Source: Nitrospirota bacterium (GTDB taxonomy: Bacteria; Nitrospirota; Nitrospiria; JACQBW01). Taken from it: a DNA stretch of 35,287 bases. The stretch is from assembly GCA_016194305.1 (NCBI GenBank), contig JACQBW010000004.1:1-35287 (forward strand), read 5' to 3'. Position numbers and translations under genes: made by a program. Positions 1 to 7,756 of the stretch are shown here, in pieces. Positions within the stretch are counted from its first letter, which is position 1; each line of letters begins with the position of its first letter. The notes under the pieces are model-generated. The model had not been told where the DNA came from and made no database searches. It saw nothing but the letters and a program-made list of their open reading frames with translations.

Positions 1-3
1 ATT

Positions 4-513
4 ATGAGAGTTTTGGGGATTGATCCCGGCACCCAACACACCGGCTGGGGTATCGTCGATGAAATTTCCAACCGCCTGAACTTTGAAGGAATGGGGGTGA
101 TTACCACCTCTTCCCGAATCACATTATCCAAGAAACTTAAAAGCATTCATGACGGCCTGGTGGAAGTCGTCATCCGTTTTTCTCCCGACGTGATTGTCGT
201 AGAAGATACTTTCCTTTCAAAAAATATCCAGATTGCCTTTAAATTAGGCCAGGCGAGAGGTGTGGCACTACTCATCGGTGAACTTTATGCGCTTCAGGTT
301 GCTGAATATACACCCACGCAGATTAAGCTCGCGGTAACCGGGTACGGGGCAGCCCACAAAACGCAGATTCAAATGATGGTGACCCACCTCCTGAAATTGG
401 GAAGCCCGCCGGAATCGGACCATGCGGCCGATGCTTTGGCTGCAGCAATCTGTCATCATCATTCCGCCAAGATGATTGCGCGCCGACTTGGAGCCGAGGT
501 TCAGAAAACATGA
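4..513 (+). CDS. ruvC: Crossover junction endodeoxyribonuclease RuvC
   Basis: RuvC resolves Holliday junctions by paired symmetric nicks, acting with RuvAB in recombinational repair. The 169-residue protein has the family's usual length and opens with the RNase H-like strand MRVLGIDPGT. The acidic active site is visible as D7, E67 (VVEDTF), H140 and D143 (SDHAADALA). The third position is His, as in Thermus RuvC, rather than the Asp of E. coli RuvC. The ATG lies three bases from the window edge, so its ribosome binding site cannot be judged, but the N-terminus matches the normal family start. The stop codon overlaps the ruvA start (ATGA), which implies translational coupling in a ruvC-ruvA-ruvB operon. 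Confidence 0.97.
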   Translation: MRVLGIDPGTQHTGWGIVDEISNRLNFEGMGVITTSSRITLSKKLKSIHDGLVEVVIRFSPDVIVVEDTFLSKNIQIAFKLGQARGVALLIGELYALQVAEYTPTQIKLAVTGYGAAHKTQIQMMVTHLLKLGSPPESDHAADALAAAICHHHSAKMIARRLGAEVQKT

Positions 514-1127
514 TCGCATTCCTCAAGGGGGTATTAATTCACAAATCGCCGCAGATGGTCATTCTCGACGTCAACGGAGTCGGTTATCACGTCCAGACCC
601 CCTTAACGACCTATTATTCCCTTCCGGACCTCCATGCGCCGCTTTCTTTTTTTATTTATACCCATGTCCGGGAAGATACGATAGGGCTTTATGGATTTCT
701 GACCCAGGGCGAGCGAGAGCTATTTACCCTTCTGCTGGGCGTTTCCGGCATTGGACCCAAATTGGCGATGACGATCCTCTCAGGCCTATCTCCACGAGAT
801 TTGATACTTTCTGTTCAAAACGAGGACATGGCGAGACTCAGTTCGATTCAGGGGATTGGAAAAAAGACAGCGGGGAGAATGTTGTTAGAACTCAAAGAGA
901 AAGTGTCGGTGCTGGCTGGAGGGTTTCAGCCATCGAATGAGCCCCATGAATTAAAAGAACCGGAATGGAAAAATTCGAAACTGGATGAAGTGCTCTCAGC
1001 CCTCGTGAATTTGGGATATAACCGGGTGGTCATCAAGCCAAGAATTGAATCGGTTTGCAAGGAAAGTCCGCAGCTTCCGCTTGAGGGATTGATCAAGGAA
1101 TCTCTAAAGCTACTGGTAAGGAGCTAG
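510..1127 (+). CDS. ruvA: Holliday junction branch migration protein RuvA
   Basis: RuvA is the tetrameric junction-binding subunit that loads the RuvB motor. The 205-residue protein has the standard three-domain form. An OB-fold domain begins MIAFLKGVL. Two helix-hairpin-helix motifs follow at about residues 77-90 (GVSGIGPKLA) and 112-125 (SIQGIGKKTA). A flexible linker leads to the C-terminal RuvB-binding domain (about 158-203, with LDEVLSALVNLGY). It starts inside the ruvC stop codon, so the two are probably translated together, and ruvB follows after 24 bases. Confidence 0.97.
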   Translation: MIAFLKGVLIHKSPQMVILDVNGVGYHVQTPLTTYYSLPDLHAPLSFFIYTHVREDTIGLYGFLTQGERELFTLLLGVSGIGPKLAMTILSGLSPRDLILSVQNEDMARLSSIQGIGKKTAGRMLLELKEKVSVLAGGFQPSNEPHELKEPEWKNSKLDEVLSALVNLGYNRVVIKPRIESVCKESPQLPLEGLIKESLKLLVRS

Positions 1128-1151
1128 CAGCAACGGGTAAGGGTATCATTT

Positions 1152-2180
1152 ATGGATGAAAGAGTTCTGCAGCGGGAACCGATAGACGACGAAATCAGAT
1201 TGGAACAAAACCTTCGTCCGCAAACCTTGTCGCAATATGTCGGACAGCAGAAGGTGAAAGAAAACCTTTCTATCTATATCGAGGCGGCCAAAAAGAGAGG
1301 AGAGGTTCTCGACCATGTCATATTTTATGGGCCTCCCGGGTTGGGGAAAACGACGTTGGCCCATATTATCGCAAGAGAAATGGGGGTCAATATAAAGGCC
1401 ACTTCCGGACCGGCCATCGAACACCAGGGGGATCTGGCTGCGATTTTAAGCAATCTTTCAGACAACGACATCTTCTTTATCGATGAGATTCATCGCCTGA
1501 CTCCGACGGTTGAAGAAATACTCTATCCGGCAATGGAGGATTTTCAACTAGACCTGATTATCGGGCAAGGGCCTTCCGCGAGAACTATTAAACTCGATCT
1601 ACCGAAATTTACCCTGGTGGGCGCAACAACTCGTGCAGGGTTAATCACTTCGCCTCTGAGAGACCGGTTTGGCGTCGTTCAGCGCCTGGAATTTTATACT
1701 TCAGCAGAACTGGCCACGATTATCAGACGTTCTGCATCGATATTAAATGTCGACATAGACGAGGCAGGGTCGTTGGAAATTGCGGCCCGCTCCAGAGGAA
1801 CGCCGAGAATTGCCAATCGCATTTTGCGTCGGGTGAGAGATTACGCCGAGGTCAAGGCAAAAGGGGTGATTACACTTGAAGTGGCGAAAGAGGGTCTCGA
1901 GCTACTTGAAATCGATGACAGGGGCTTGGATGCCATGGACCGCAAGCTGCTTCGAATGATAGTGGAAAAGTTTGGTGGCGGCCCCGTTGGGGTGGAAACA
2001 CTGGCGGCGGCTATGAATGAAGAAAAGGAAACTCTGGAAGATGTTTATGAGCCTTACCTGATTCAAAACGGATTTATTGACCGGACGCCGCGAGGAAGAA
2101 TGGCGGCTGATGCGACCTACCAACTTTTTGACCTAAAAAAGGGCTCGCCTCCGTTCGAGGGCCAGCCCAAACTCCTGTAA
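1152..2180 (+). CDS. ruvB: Holliday junction branch migration ATPase RuvB
   Basis: RuvB is the hexameric AAA+ motor that drives branch migration with RuvA. The 342 residues match the normal family length. The Walker A motif GPPGLGKTT includes K66 and T67, Walker B is DEIHR with D111 and E112, and sensor 1 is GATTRAG near residue 160. The RuvB winged-helix C-terminus holds the typical [11 protein letters not shown] and [12 protein letters not shown] stretches. It is the third gene of the ruvCAB operon and converges on the CopD-like gene, with a hairpin-rich 108-base spacer between them. Confidence 0.98.
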   Translation: MDERVLQREPIDDEIRLEQNLRPQTLSQYVGQQKVKENLSIYIEAAKKRGEVLDHVIFYGPPGLGKTTLAHIIAREMGVNIKATSGPAIEHQGDLAAILSNLSDNDIFFIDEIHRLTPTVEEILYPAMEDFQLDLIIGQGPSARTIKLDLPKFTLVGATTRAGLITSPLRDRFGVVQRLEFYTSAELATIIRRSASILNVDIDEAGSLEIAARSRGTPRIANRILRRVRDYAEVKAKGVITLEVAKEGLELLEIDDRGLDAMDRKLLRMIVEKFGGGPVGVETLAAAMNEEKETLEDVYEPYLIQNGFIDRTPRGRMAADATYQLFDLKKGSPPFEGQPKLL

Positions 2181-2192
2181 GTCACCCCGGAT

Positions 2193-2291
2193 CGACGCAA
2201 GCCCCTCTAGACAAATTCAGCGAACGATGTGAGCGAGAGGGGGAGGCTCCGTCCGGCTTTGCCGGTGGAGGGGGCGACGCAAGCCCCTCTA
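2193..2291. repeat. Small repeat element between convergent genes: 17-bp direct repeats and hairpins
   Basis: A perfect 17-base direct repeat (CGACGCAAGCCCCTCTA) occurs at 2193-2209 and 2275-2291, 82 bases apart. Between the copies lies a GC-rich hairpin at 2247-2270 (CTCC plus CCGGC paired with GCCGG plus GGAG). The CCCCTCT of the first copy is complementary to AGAGGGG near 2235-2242. The last three bases of the second copy form the TAG stop of the minus-strand CopD-like gene. It looks like a REP/MITE-like intergenic element that may double as a bidirectional terminator, although no U-tract follows the hairpin. This is inference from structure alone. Confidence 0.5.
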
Positions 2292-2798
2292 ATAGATTGC
2301 CATTTCAATAACCAGTATCACCACCAGTCCCACAACCAGGTTGGCAATGGTCAAATTTCGCATCGAAGGAAGGAGATCTTCGATTGCTTGAAAATGTTCC
2401 CTGGCCTTTCCTGGTTCCGGATTTTTTAGGAGGGCCCGGTAGTGAATCCGCAGGTCGAAAAAAAAGCCGAAAAACAGGACTCCGAACAAAATGAGCATCA
2501 ATCCAACAAGCATAAACTTAACCAGGAGAATCATGCCGAGCCGCGAACCCAGGGAGACTTTCTGATCCACTAATACTCGGATCAGCATATCTGACCCGGA
2601 AATTATGAGAAGGGTGATGGATGACCAGGTCATCATCAGAAATCTTCGGATGACGGGAAAAAGGAGAGGGAGCCGTGCGGGAAGGTCATGGACCTTTAAA
2701 AAAGGCTGGAGCGCGATCAATTGAAACATCATCCCGCCGACCCAGGTGATCACTCCCAAAAAATGAAGCCATCTCATGACGGCGTCGAGACTCAGCAT
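2289..2798 (-). CDS. CopD-like four-helix membrane protein
   Basis: A 169-residue integral membrane protein with four hydrophobic segments (about 8-28, 48-72, 84-112 and 148-168). The N-terminal helix, RWLHFLGVITWVGGMMF, matches the CopD/DUF2269-type pattern of a His followed by WxGG. Family members are inner-membrane proteins, some linked to copper handling; the substrate here cannot be told. It is the last gene of a minus-strand cluster (ferredoxin, PTPS fusion, folE, this gene), 19 bases downstream of folE. Its TAG stop lies inside a direct repeat shared with the neighbouring spacer, so its last codons may have been altered by that element. Confidence 0.7.
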   Translation of the reverse strand: MLSLDAVMRWLHFLGVITWVGGMMFQLIALQPFLKVHDLPARLPLLFPVIRRFLMMTWSSITLLIISGSDMLIRVLVDQKVSLGSRLGMILLVKFMLVGLMLILFGVLFFGFFFDLRIHYRALLKNPEPGKAREHFQAIEDLLPSMRNLTIANLVVGLVVILVIEMAIY

Positions 2799-2817
2799 GT
2801 TGCCCCCATTTGAAAGA

Positions 2818-3408
2818 TTAGTGATGAGAGGAATTGATCAGGTTAAGAAATTCTTCCCGGGTCTTATGATCCGATCTGAAGGAGCCGAGCATTGCGCTGG
2901 AAACCGCAACCGTGTTTTGTTTTTCAACACCCCGCATCATCATACAAAGGTGTTGGGCCTTCATCACGACTCCCACGCCGACGGGGGAGATGGTTTTCTG
3001 AATTGCATCGGCAATCTGTTTGGTTAACCGCTCTTGCACCTGGAGCCGCCGGCTGAATACTTCGACAATTCGAGGGAGCTTGCTCAAACCGATTACCTTT
3101 TGCGTTGGGATATAGGCGACATGGCATTTGCCAAAGAAAGGAAGAAGGTGGTGTTCACAGAGAGAGTAAAAGTCAATATCCTTGACAATCAGCATCTCTT
3201 CATAGTCAATATCAAAAAGCGCATCATTGAGTATCTCGTTTAAATCCTGTTTGTACCCCTTGGTTAGAAAATCGAGTGATTTCTGAACCCGGTCGGGCGT
3301 TTTCAACAAACCATCCCTTTTCGGATTTTCTCCTATCAGCTCTAATTGTCTCCGAATGAGTCTCTGCATTTCGATTTCGGGTGAAGTGTTTTTTATCTTT
3401 TTCGGCAT
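2818..3408 (-). CDS. folE: GTP cyclohydrolase I
   Basis: FolE converts GTP to 7,8-dihydroneopterin triphosphate, the entry step for folate, tetrahydropterins and queuosine. The 196-residue protein carries the family signatures [20 protein letters not shown] and [13 protein letters not shown]. Zinc ligands are C84, H87 and C155, and catalytic histidines are H86 and H153. It lies 30 bases downstream of a tandem PTPS-domain gene whose expected substrate is the FolE product, so the pair probably forms one pterin module. Its N-terminus ([13 protein letters not shown]) is slightly longer and more basic than the core domain needs. Confidence 0.96.
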   Translation of the reverse strand: MPKKIKNTSPEIEMQRLIRRQLELIGENPKRDGLLKTPDRVQKSLDFLTKGYKQDLNEILNDALFDIDYEEMLIVKDIDFYSLCEHHLLPFFGKCHVAYIPTQKVIGLSKLPRIVEVFSRRLQVQERLTKQIADAIQKTISPVGVGVVMKAQHLCMMMRGVEKQNTVAVSSAMLGSFRSDHKTREEFLNLINSSHH

Positions 3409-3438
3409 GAAAAAGTGGACCTCGTTATGAATTAGATC

Positions 3439-4269
3439 TTATCCGAAATATTCAAAATAGTTGTCACGGGTTTCAATCAGTTTAAGCTTATAGAGGCGGT
3501 TGGAAAGCGAAGGAAAAAGACGGTTCCAAACAATGACCAATATATTTTCAGCTGTAGAAACATTTTCTTTAAATTCATCAAAATCCTGATCAAGATAGTG
3601 ATGATCATACCGGTCTGAAATATCTCGTCGGATAAACTGATGGGATTTTTCGATCCCTAGCAGGCTTCCGGTTTGGGGATCGGGAGGTCCTTCCAAAGTG
3701 ACGTAAAGGACATAGTTATGGCCGTGACTATTTGGATTGTTGCATTTTCCGTAGATTCTTCTATTTTCGGCGTCAGAAAGCTGTTTGGAATGAAGTCGAT
3801 GCGCAGAGGAAAAGCGAAAGACCTGAGTATGATAGACCAGAGAAGGGGCGACGGGTTTTATTTTTGACGAGAGATGATAATCGGCGAAACTCTCTTCATT
3901 TTCGTAAAGCCGTACTCGGGAAAGGCTTAGATCCCGGTTTCTTTCCTGAAAAAGATCGCCCAAGGTGTGAGCAATGTGATCCACAGTCGGAAGTTTTTCT
4001 TTAAAGTAGGGGAGATCAAGATTCAAATGCCGATGGTCAAATTCCTCCAGAAGGTGGAGCATTCTTTCTTTCAGTTCAACCGTGTTGATGACCATTCCTG
4101 TTACCGGATCGATCGCACCTTCCAACGTGAGCTCGAGCAGATAGTTATGTCCATGGGTATTCATCTCTTTACCAAATTGGGACAAATTCATTTCCTTCTC
4201 TTGCCTGGGGTCCGCCAAAAAATGAGAGGAAGAGAACTCGATTCTCTTTGTAATATAGAGTAATCCCAT
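3439..4269 (-). CDS. Tandem PTPS-domain fusion: PTPS-III-like plus PTPS-II-like
   Basis: The 276-residue protein holds two consecutive 6-pyruvoyl-tetrahydropterin synthase (COG0720) domains, about 1-135 and 145-276. Both keep the three zinc histidines: H16, H39, H41 in the first and H157, H182, H184 in the second. In the first, the usual catalytic Cys before HGH is a Glu (KEMNTHGH, E35). That substitution marks PTPS-III enzymes, which cleave dihydroneopterin triphosphate to 6-hydroxymethyl-dihydropterin and bypass FolB. The second keeps Cys (GKCNNPNSHGHNY, C176) with the long C-x5-HGH spacing of tetrahydrobiopterin-type PTPS-II. It sits between a ferredoxin gene (14-base gap) and folE, which would supply the substrate. 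A dual-output pterin enzyme is inferred; a structural N-terminal half is possible. Confidence 0.85.
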   Translation of the reverse strand: MGLLYITKRIEFSSSHFLADPRQEKEMNLSQFGKEMNTHGHNYLLELTLEGAIDPVTGMVINTVELKERMLHLLEEFDHRHLNLDLPYFKEKLPTVDHIAHTLGDLFQERNRDLSLSRVRLYENEESFADYHLSSKIKPVAPSLVYHTQVFRFSSAHRLHSKQLSDAENRRIYGKCNNPNSHGHNYVLYVTLEGPPDPQTGSLLGIEKSHQFIRRDISDRYDHHYLDQDFDEFKENVSTAENILVIVWNRLFPSLSNRLYKLKLIETRDNYFEYFG

Positions 4270-4283
4270 CGGCTTCGACCCTC

Positions 4284-4613
4284 TTAGCCCCAGATTCCGT
4301 CGGGGACTTTCAGCCTTTCGACCGGTTTTCCCTGTTGAATATGTTCTTTCACAATCGTTGCGACATCCTCTGCAGAGGTGACCTTTTGATACCAGGTAGC
4401 GTCGGGATAGACAATGACGAGCGGACCGAGAGGACAGGGACCGATGCAGGTCGAACCGGTGACAATCACTTCACCAAAAAGGCTATTATTTTCAATTTCT
4501 GACATAAAATGGGTTAAAAGCTGATTGGACCCTTTTTCTCCACATGACCCTCGGGGGTGCCCCGGGGGACGGTTATTGGTGCAGACCAGTACGTGGTGTT
4601 TTGGTTTAGGCAT
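4284..4613 (-). CDS. Thioredoxin-like [2Fe-2S] ferredoxin
   Basis: A 109-residue protein of the thioredoxin-like ferredoxin family (NuoE/Shethna-type fold). Four cysteines are placed as in that family: C11 (VLVCTNNR), C24 (RGSCGEKG), C56 and C60 (GSTCIGPCPLGP). It probably binds one 2Fe-2S cluster and carries electrons in the cytoplasm; the partner is unknown. A strong Shine-Dalgarno (AGAGGAG) lies seven bases before the ATG. It is the first gene of the minus-strand set leading into the PTPS fusion and folE, so it may be co-transcribed with pterin genes. Confidence 0.88.
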   Translation of the reverse strand: MPKPKHHVLVCTNNRPPGHPRGSCGEKGSNQLLTHFMSEIENNSLFGEVIVTGSTCIGPCPLGPLVIVYPDATWYQKVTSAEDVATIVKEHIQQGKPVERLKVPDGIWG

Positions 4614-4707
4614 AACAAAACTCCTCTTATTTGAAATTCATCGTGTCAAAAGTCAGTAAACATCCATCATATCTTGATCAATGAAATGAAGTCAATTTCA
4701 AAACCGG

Positions 4708-5172
4708 CTACTTCAGGCTTTCAAGTACTTCTTGAATATGATCATCGACCTTCACTTTCCTAAAGATTGCCCTCAATTTTCCGTCGCCGTCAATGACAAA
4801 CGTCGATCGCTCGATTCCCCAATATTTCCTGCCATACATATTTTTCTCTTTATATACGCCATATTTTTCTGATACGGAGTGATCCTCATCCGAGAGGAGA
4901 GGAAAGGTCAGGTTGTATTTCTTGATAAACTTCTGATGGGAATCGAGAGAATCATTGCTGACGCCTAAAATGATTGCCATATTCTTCTTAAATTTGGGAA
5001 GTTTATCTCTGAAACTGCAGGCTTCCTTGGTACAACCGGGTGTATCGTCTTTCGGATAAAAATAAAGGATGACGTTCTTTCCTTTTAGCGAATTGAGACT
5101 GATCTTCTCGCCAGAGGTGGATGGGAGGTTAAATTCGGGGGCTTTGCTTCCAACCTGAAGTTCGTTTTCCAT
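4708..5172 (-). CDS. bcp: Peroxiredoxin, Bcp/PrxQ type
   Basis: A thiol peroxidase that reduces hydrogen peroxide and organic hydroperoxides. With the start used here it has 154 residues, normal for Bcp. The active site is DDTPGCTKEACSFRD: peroxidatic C47 and resolving C52 five residues on, the PrxQ arrangement. An in-frame GTG at 5199 would add nine residues. I chose the ATG at 5172 because AGGAG sits eight bases upstream of it and the family N-terminus (LQVGSKAPEFNLPS) follows directly. It is on the same strand as the ferredoxin gene, but the 94-base gap suggests a separate unit. Confidence 0.93.
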   Translation of the reverse strand: MENELQVGSKAPEFNLPSTSGEKISLNSLKGKNVILYFYPKDDTPGCTKEACSFRDKLPKFKKNMAIILGVSNDSLDSHQKFIKKYNLTFPLLSDEDHSVSEKYGVYKEKNMYGRKYWGIERSTFVIDGDGKLRAIFRKVKVDDHIQEVLESLK

Positions 5173-5229
5173 GGACAATTCTCCTGGGGTGACGATCAAA
5201 TGATCAATGAACTGATTAAGTAAATCGGA

Positions 5230-5628
5230 CTAAATGAGGAGGTGATTTCTGATTCTTTTTAAAAAATGTTCTCCTGCCTGAACAAGTCTAAGAACTTCGT
5301 CTTTAGAGGGCAAAATTCCATTTTCATTTTTATTTTTCACATTAAAAATAGATTCAATCTCTTTTTCCCAGTCAATGGGTTCTTTTTCGTCAGCCTTTCT
5401 AAATAGTCCTCTTCTTAGAATGTGGGTCATGAAGGCATTTTTTAGTTCAATATGACTGCGGCAATGAATGTCCTGGCCCAATAGAATCGCTTCTATGCCA
5501 TAATAGTATAAATTATAAAGACTGTTTAAAAGACTTCTCGTTTTCCCATCTTTAGAGAGGAGTTGAACCTCTTGAAAAGATTCTTCCGCCATCTGAAGTG
5601 AAAAAAGGACTTTTTCGGTCGCAACCAT
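5230..5628 (-). CDS. HEPN-like small protein (UPF0332-type)
   Basis: A 132-residue mostly helical protein. The segment RSLLNSLYNLYYYGIEAILL followed by RSHIELKNAFMTHIL and GLFRK resembles the HEPN/UPF0332 pattern, in which a Tyr-rich helix precedes an sH..l...F motif. A possible Rx-H element is seen near the C-terminus (RIRNH). HEPN proteins are often RNases or toxins paired with a MNT nucleotidyltransferase. No such partner is adjacent here: deformylase is on one side and peroxiredoxin on the other. The start is the ATG at 5628 with TTAGGGAT just upstream. The function is unassigned. Confidence 0.55.
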   Translation of the reverse strand: MVATEKVLFSLQMAEESFQEVQLLSKDGKTRSLLNSLYNLYYYGIEAILLGQDIHCRSHIELKNAFMTHILRRGLFRKADEKEPIDWEKEIESIFNVKNKNENGILPSKDEVLRLVQAGEHFLKRIRNHLLI

Positions 5629-5689
5629 ATCCCTAAGCTAACATAGACATTAAATCGGGTTCCAGACAAATGAAAAATAGAAGCTATTT

Positions 5690-6238
5690 TCAGGAAACAG
5701 GCGTCTTGTCTCCCAGAACAAATTGGTTAAACTCTTCCAATTGAGAGAGGCTGGTGACATCACTAATCTGGTCGACAAAGAGGCGTCCGTGAAGATGGTC
5801 AATTTCATGCTGAAGGATGACCGCGAGAAAAGTATCGGTCAGAATTTCTACAGGTTCGCTGTGTCGATCCAGCGCCTTGAGAGCCACTTTTTTTGAACGG
5901 TTGACCTTTCCTCTGAGATTATCAACACTTAAGCAACCTTCCCATCCTTCTATTTTTTCAGACGAGAGATAGGTGAACAGGGGATTGACCAGGACCAGAA
6001 GAGAGATTTCGGGGGCATCGGTGTAGCGGGGATTGAAGTGAGATTCTATAACGACCAGCTGTTTGGAGACCGAAACCTGAGGTGCAGCAAGTCCCACGCC
6101 ATCCTTTAACCGCATGGTTTCAATCATATCGTCGATAAAGAGTTGAAACGATTCGGACAAAAGCTCTTCTTTTGACACCGGTTCAGAAATTTTTCGCAGA
6201 ACCGGGTTTCCTAATTTAGCAATAGGTAATACCGCCAT
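5690..6238 (-). CDS. def: Peptide deformylase
   Basis: Removes the N-formyl group from nascent proteins. The 182-residue protein carries all three signature motifs: GVGLAAPQ (48-55), EGCLS (100-104) and QHEIDHLHG (143-151). Metal ligands are C102, H144 and H148, and the catalytic base is E145. It is transcribed away from tRNA-Phe. The usual partner fmt is not adjacent. A promoter candidate with good -35 and -10 boxes lies 28-57 bases upstream of the start. Confidence 0.97.
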   Translation of the reverse strand: MAVLPIAKLGNPVLRKISEPVSKEELLSESFQLFIDDMIETMRLKDGVGLAAPQVSVSKQLVVIESHFNPRYTDAPEISLLVLVNPLFTYLSSEKIEGWEGCLSVDNLRGKVNRSKKVALKALDRHSEPVEILTDTFLAVILQHEIDHLHGRLFVDQISDVTSLSQLEEFNQFVLGDKTPVS

Positions 6239-6265
6239 GATCCCCTTATTTAGGTCACAATTTCA

Positions 6266-6295
6266 ATTTTATCATAATCTGAATTGTATTGACAA
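6266..6295 (-). promoter_or_regulatory. Sigma70-like promoter for def
   Basis: On the minus strand, TTGTCA (6295-6290) is followed after 18 bases by TAAAAT (6271-6266), each matching five of six consensus bases. The predicted start of transcription is about 20 bases upstream of the def ATG. Confidence 0.55.
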
Positions 6296-6317
6296 GGAGG
6301 GACAGCTTTGATACTTT
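6289..6317 (+). promoter_or_regulatory. Possible promoter for tRNA-Phe
   Basis: A perfect -35 box TTGACA (6289-6294) lies about 75 bases before the tRNA. The best-placed -10 after 17 bases is TACTTT, a weak match; GATACT after 15 is an alternative. The -35 box overlaps, on the opposite strand, the -35 box proposed for def. Confidence 0.35.
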
Positions 6318-6369
6318 TTACCGCTTAACCAGTTAAGCGCCCTGGCCGTTTTCAAACGATCAGGGTCAT

Positions 6370-6442
6370 GCCGAGATAGCTCAGTAGGTAGAGCAGAGGC
6401 CTGAAAAGCCTTGTGTCGGGTGTTCGATTCACCCTCTCGGCA
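6370..6442 (+). tRNA. tRNA-Phe (GAA)
   Basis: A complete 73-base cloverleaf without encoded CCA. The acceptor stem GCCGAGA pairs with TCTCGGC. The anticodon stem GAGGC/GCCTT encloses the loop CTGAAAA, giving anticodon GAA. The T arm is GGGTG-TTCGATT-CACCC. A run of eight T follows almost directly and may end transcription. Confidence 0.97.
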
Positions 6443-6462
6443 TCTTTTTTTCCGGGTGAATC
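6426..6462 (+). repeat. 9-bp inverted repeat joining the tRNA-Phe T arm to its 3' flank
   Basis: GATTCACCC in the T arm (6426-6434) is matched by its exact complement GGGTGAATC at 6454-6462, with the T-run in the loop. Either strand of the tRNA T stem could pair with the flank, so this may affect 3' processing, or it may be chance. The rest of 6443-6577 shows no gene. Confidence 0.4.
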
Positions 6463-6577
6463 CAACCTGTTCGACTCTCCGGGGAGCTTACCGACTCGCG
6501 TCCGCGCACAAAACTGTTGTGCACTTATTCGTGCCAACGTCCGCCCTTCTTGCTTTAGAAACACGACCCCGTGTCAT

Positions 6578-7756
6578 TTAGAAAGCTGTAGTAAACCCTA
6601 ATTCAATATGGTCTGTATTTTCAGGATGAATGATTGAAGTATCTTGTATGTCCCGGGTAAATTCTAGAAATAATTTTAAATTTCGGAGAAAATAGTAAGT
6701 CGCGTTAGCTGTTAGGGTATGAATGGTTAGCTCCGGTTTTTCAGTCACTTGCACCCGGTTATACAACAAAACCCCTTTCCAATCATTGCTGAAGTGGTAA
6801 ATTCCTTCCACAAATCCCCCTGTAATACTCAAGACATTCGTAGGATTAGGCAAAAAATCAGGATTGTCATCATTTCCAAACAGCCATTGGGCCTTAAGGT
6901 CCAGCGGAATTCTCCATTGGCTAATACGAATATCAGGGCCCAATCGGTAAAAGTGATTTTTAATTTTGGATGTTAAATCTTCATCTTCACCGTAAAAACC
7001 ATAAAATCCAACTGAAAAGGGATCATATTTGACTTTAAACCTGACATACGGGTCTTTAATACTATTGTTATCAAATTTTCCATTGGTATCGGGTTCGATC
7101 CCATTCCCGTTCACCAGACCGAGGCCCAACTCAAACCATCTTGGAGCGTAAGTAATCTGTACCCCGCGCTGATAGGTTAAATCAAACAGGCTTGCACTGA
7201 CTTGCGTCGTATAAATCGCAATATCTTCGATCGTGAGTCGTAGTTCTCGCGAAAAAACTGGATCTGCAACCTGATATTGTCCAAACATCAAGTCAAGAGG
7301 ATGGCCTCCTATATCGTTAAAGAAAAGGAAAGCGTCTTCAAGTCCCACGACTCTTCCATTTTCATTAGCCAGGAAATAAGAATAAAAAGTAATATCCTTA
7401 CTCAAATAACCGTCCATAAATAGTTTTAAAACGTTTGGGGCCTCAAAATCAGACCGGGTAGTGCCGGAGTTTTGAAGAGAGAAGACACCGTCCGCTCTGA
7501 CGGCAAAATTGACGTTCGGATCGAGAAAAAGTTTCTTATCCCCTGTATCTAATGCCCCTTCTTCAACATTTTTTCCCGGCATTTGGTAACCATTATCCCT
7601 AAAGCGTTCCCCAAAATCATTTAAATTGGGGAATCCTTCATGGCACATGCCACAACCTACCCCAAATTTTCTTGCAAAACCTGGATTCGCAGAAGCTGCC
7701 GAAACAAGAACCAGCAACAAAAAGAGAAAAATAAGAAGGGAAGATACTTTTTTCAT
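6578..7756 (-). CDS. Monoheme cytochrome c-porin fusion, Cyc2-like outer-membrane protein
   Basis: With the start used here the protein has 392 residues. A signal peptide (MKKVSSLLIFLFLLLVLV, cleavage near ASA) is followed by a short heme domain with one CGMCH site (C35, C38, H39). Its surroundings, PGFARKFGVGCGMCH and then NLNDFGERFRDNGYQMPG, resemble the N-terminus of Cyc2-type cytochrome-porins. The remaining 330 residues alternate polar and aromatic residues and end in Phe (GFTTAF), as outer-membrane barrels do. Such fusions move electrons across the outer membrane; the donor here is unknown. An upstream in-frame start at 7819 would put about 21 hydrophilic residues before the signal peptide, so I chose the ATG at 7756, with AAGG nearby. 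It is divergent from the lipoprotein gene at 8063. Confidence 0.72.
   Translation of the reverse strand: MKKVSSLLIFLFLLLVLVSAASANPGFARKFGVGCGMCHEGFPNLNDFGERFRDNGYQMPGKNVEEGALDTGDKKLFLDPNVNFAVRADGVFSLQNSGTTRSDFEAPNVLKLFMDGYLSKDITFYSYFLANENGRVVGLEDAFLFFNDIGGHPLDLMFGQYQVADPVFSRELRLTIEDIAIYTTQVSASLFDLTYQRGVQITYAPRWFELGLGLVNGNGIEPDTNGKFDNNSIKDPYVRFKVKYDPFSVGFYGFYGEDEDLTSKIKNHFYRLGPDIRISQWRIPLDLKAQWLFGNDDNPDFLPNPTNVLSITGGFVEGIYHFSNDWKGVLLYNRVQVTEKPELTIHTLTANATYYFLRNLKLFLEFTRDIQDTSIIHPENTDHIELGFTTAF

Noticed and set aside
5230-5628. HEPN-like protein as a toxin of a toxin-antitoxin pair
   Set aside because: No MNT nucleotidyltransferase or other small partner is adjacent, and the RNase Rx4-6H motif is not clear. 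Kept only as a HEPN-like protein.
6454-6492. Echo of a tRNA 3' end (TGTTCGACTC) downstream of tRNA-Phe, as an attachment site
   Set aside because: Only the T-loop consensus is shared. There is no integrase, direct repeat of adequate length or foreign block beside it.
6352-6601. Open frames on both strands across tRNA-Phe and its flank
   Set aside because: They run through the tRNA and lack ribosome sites or protein-like composition.
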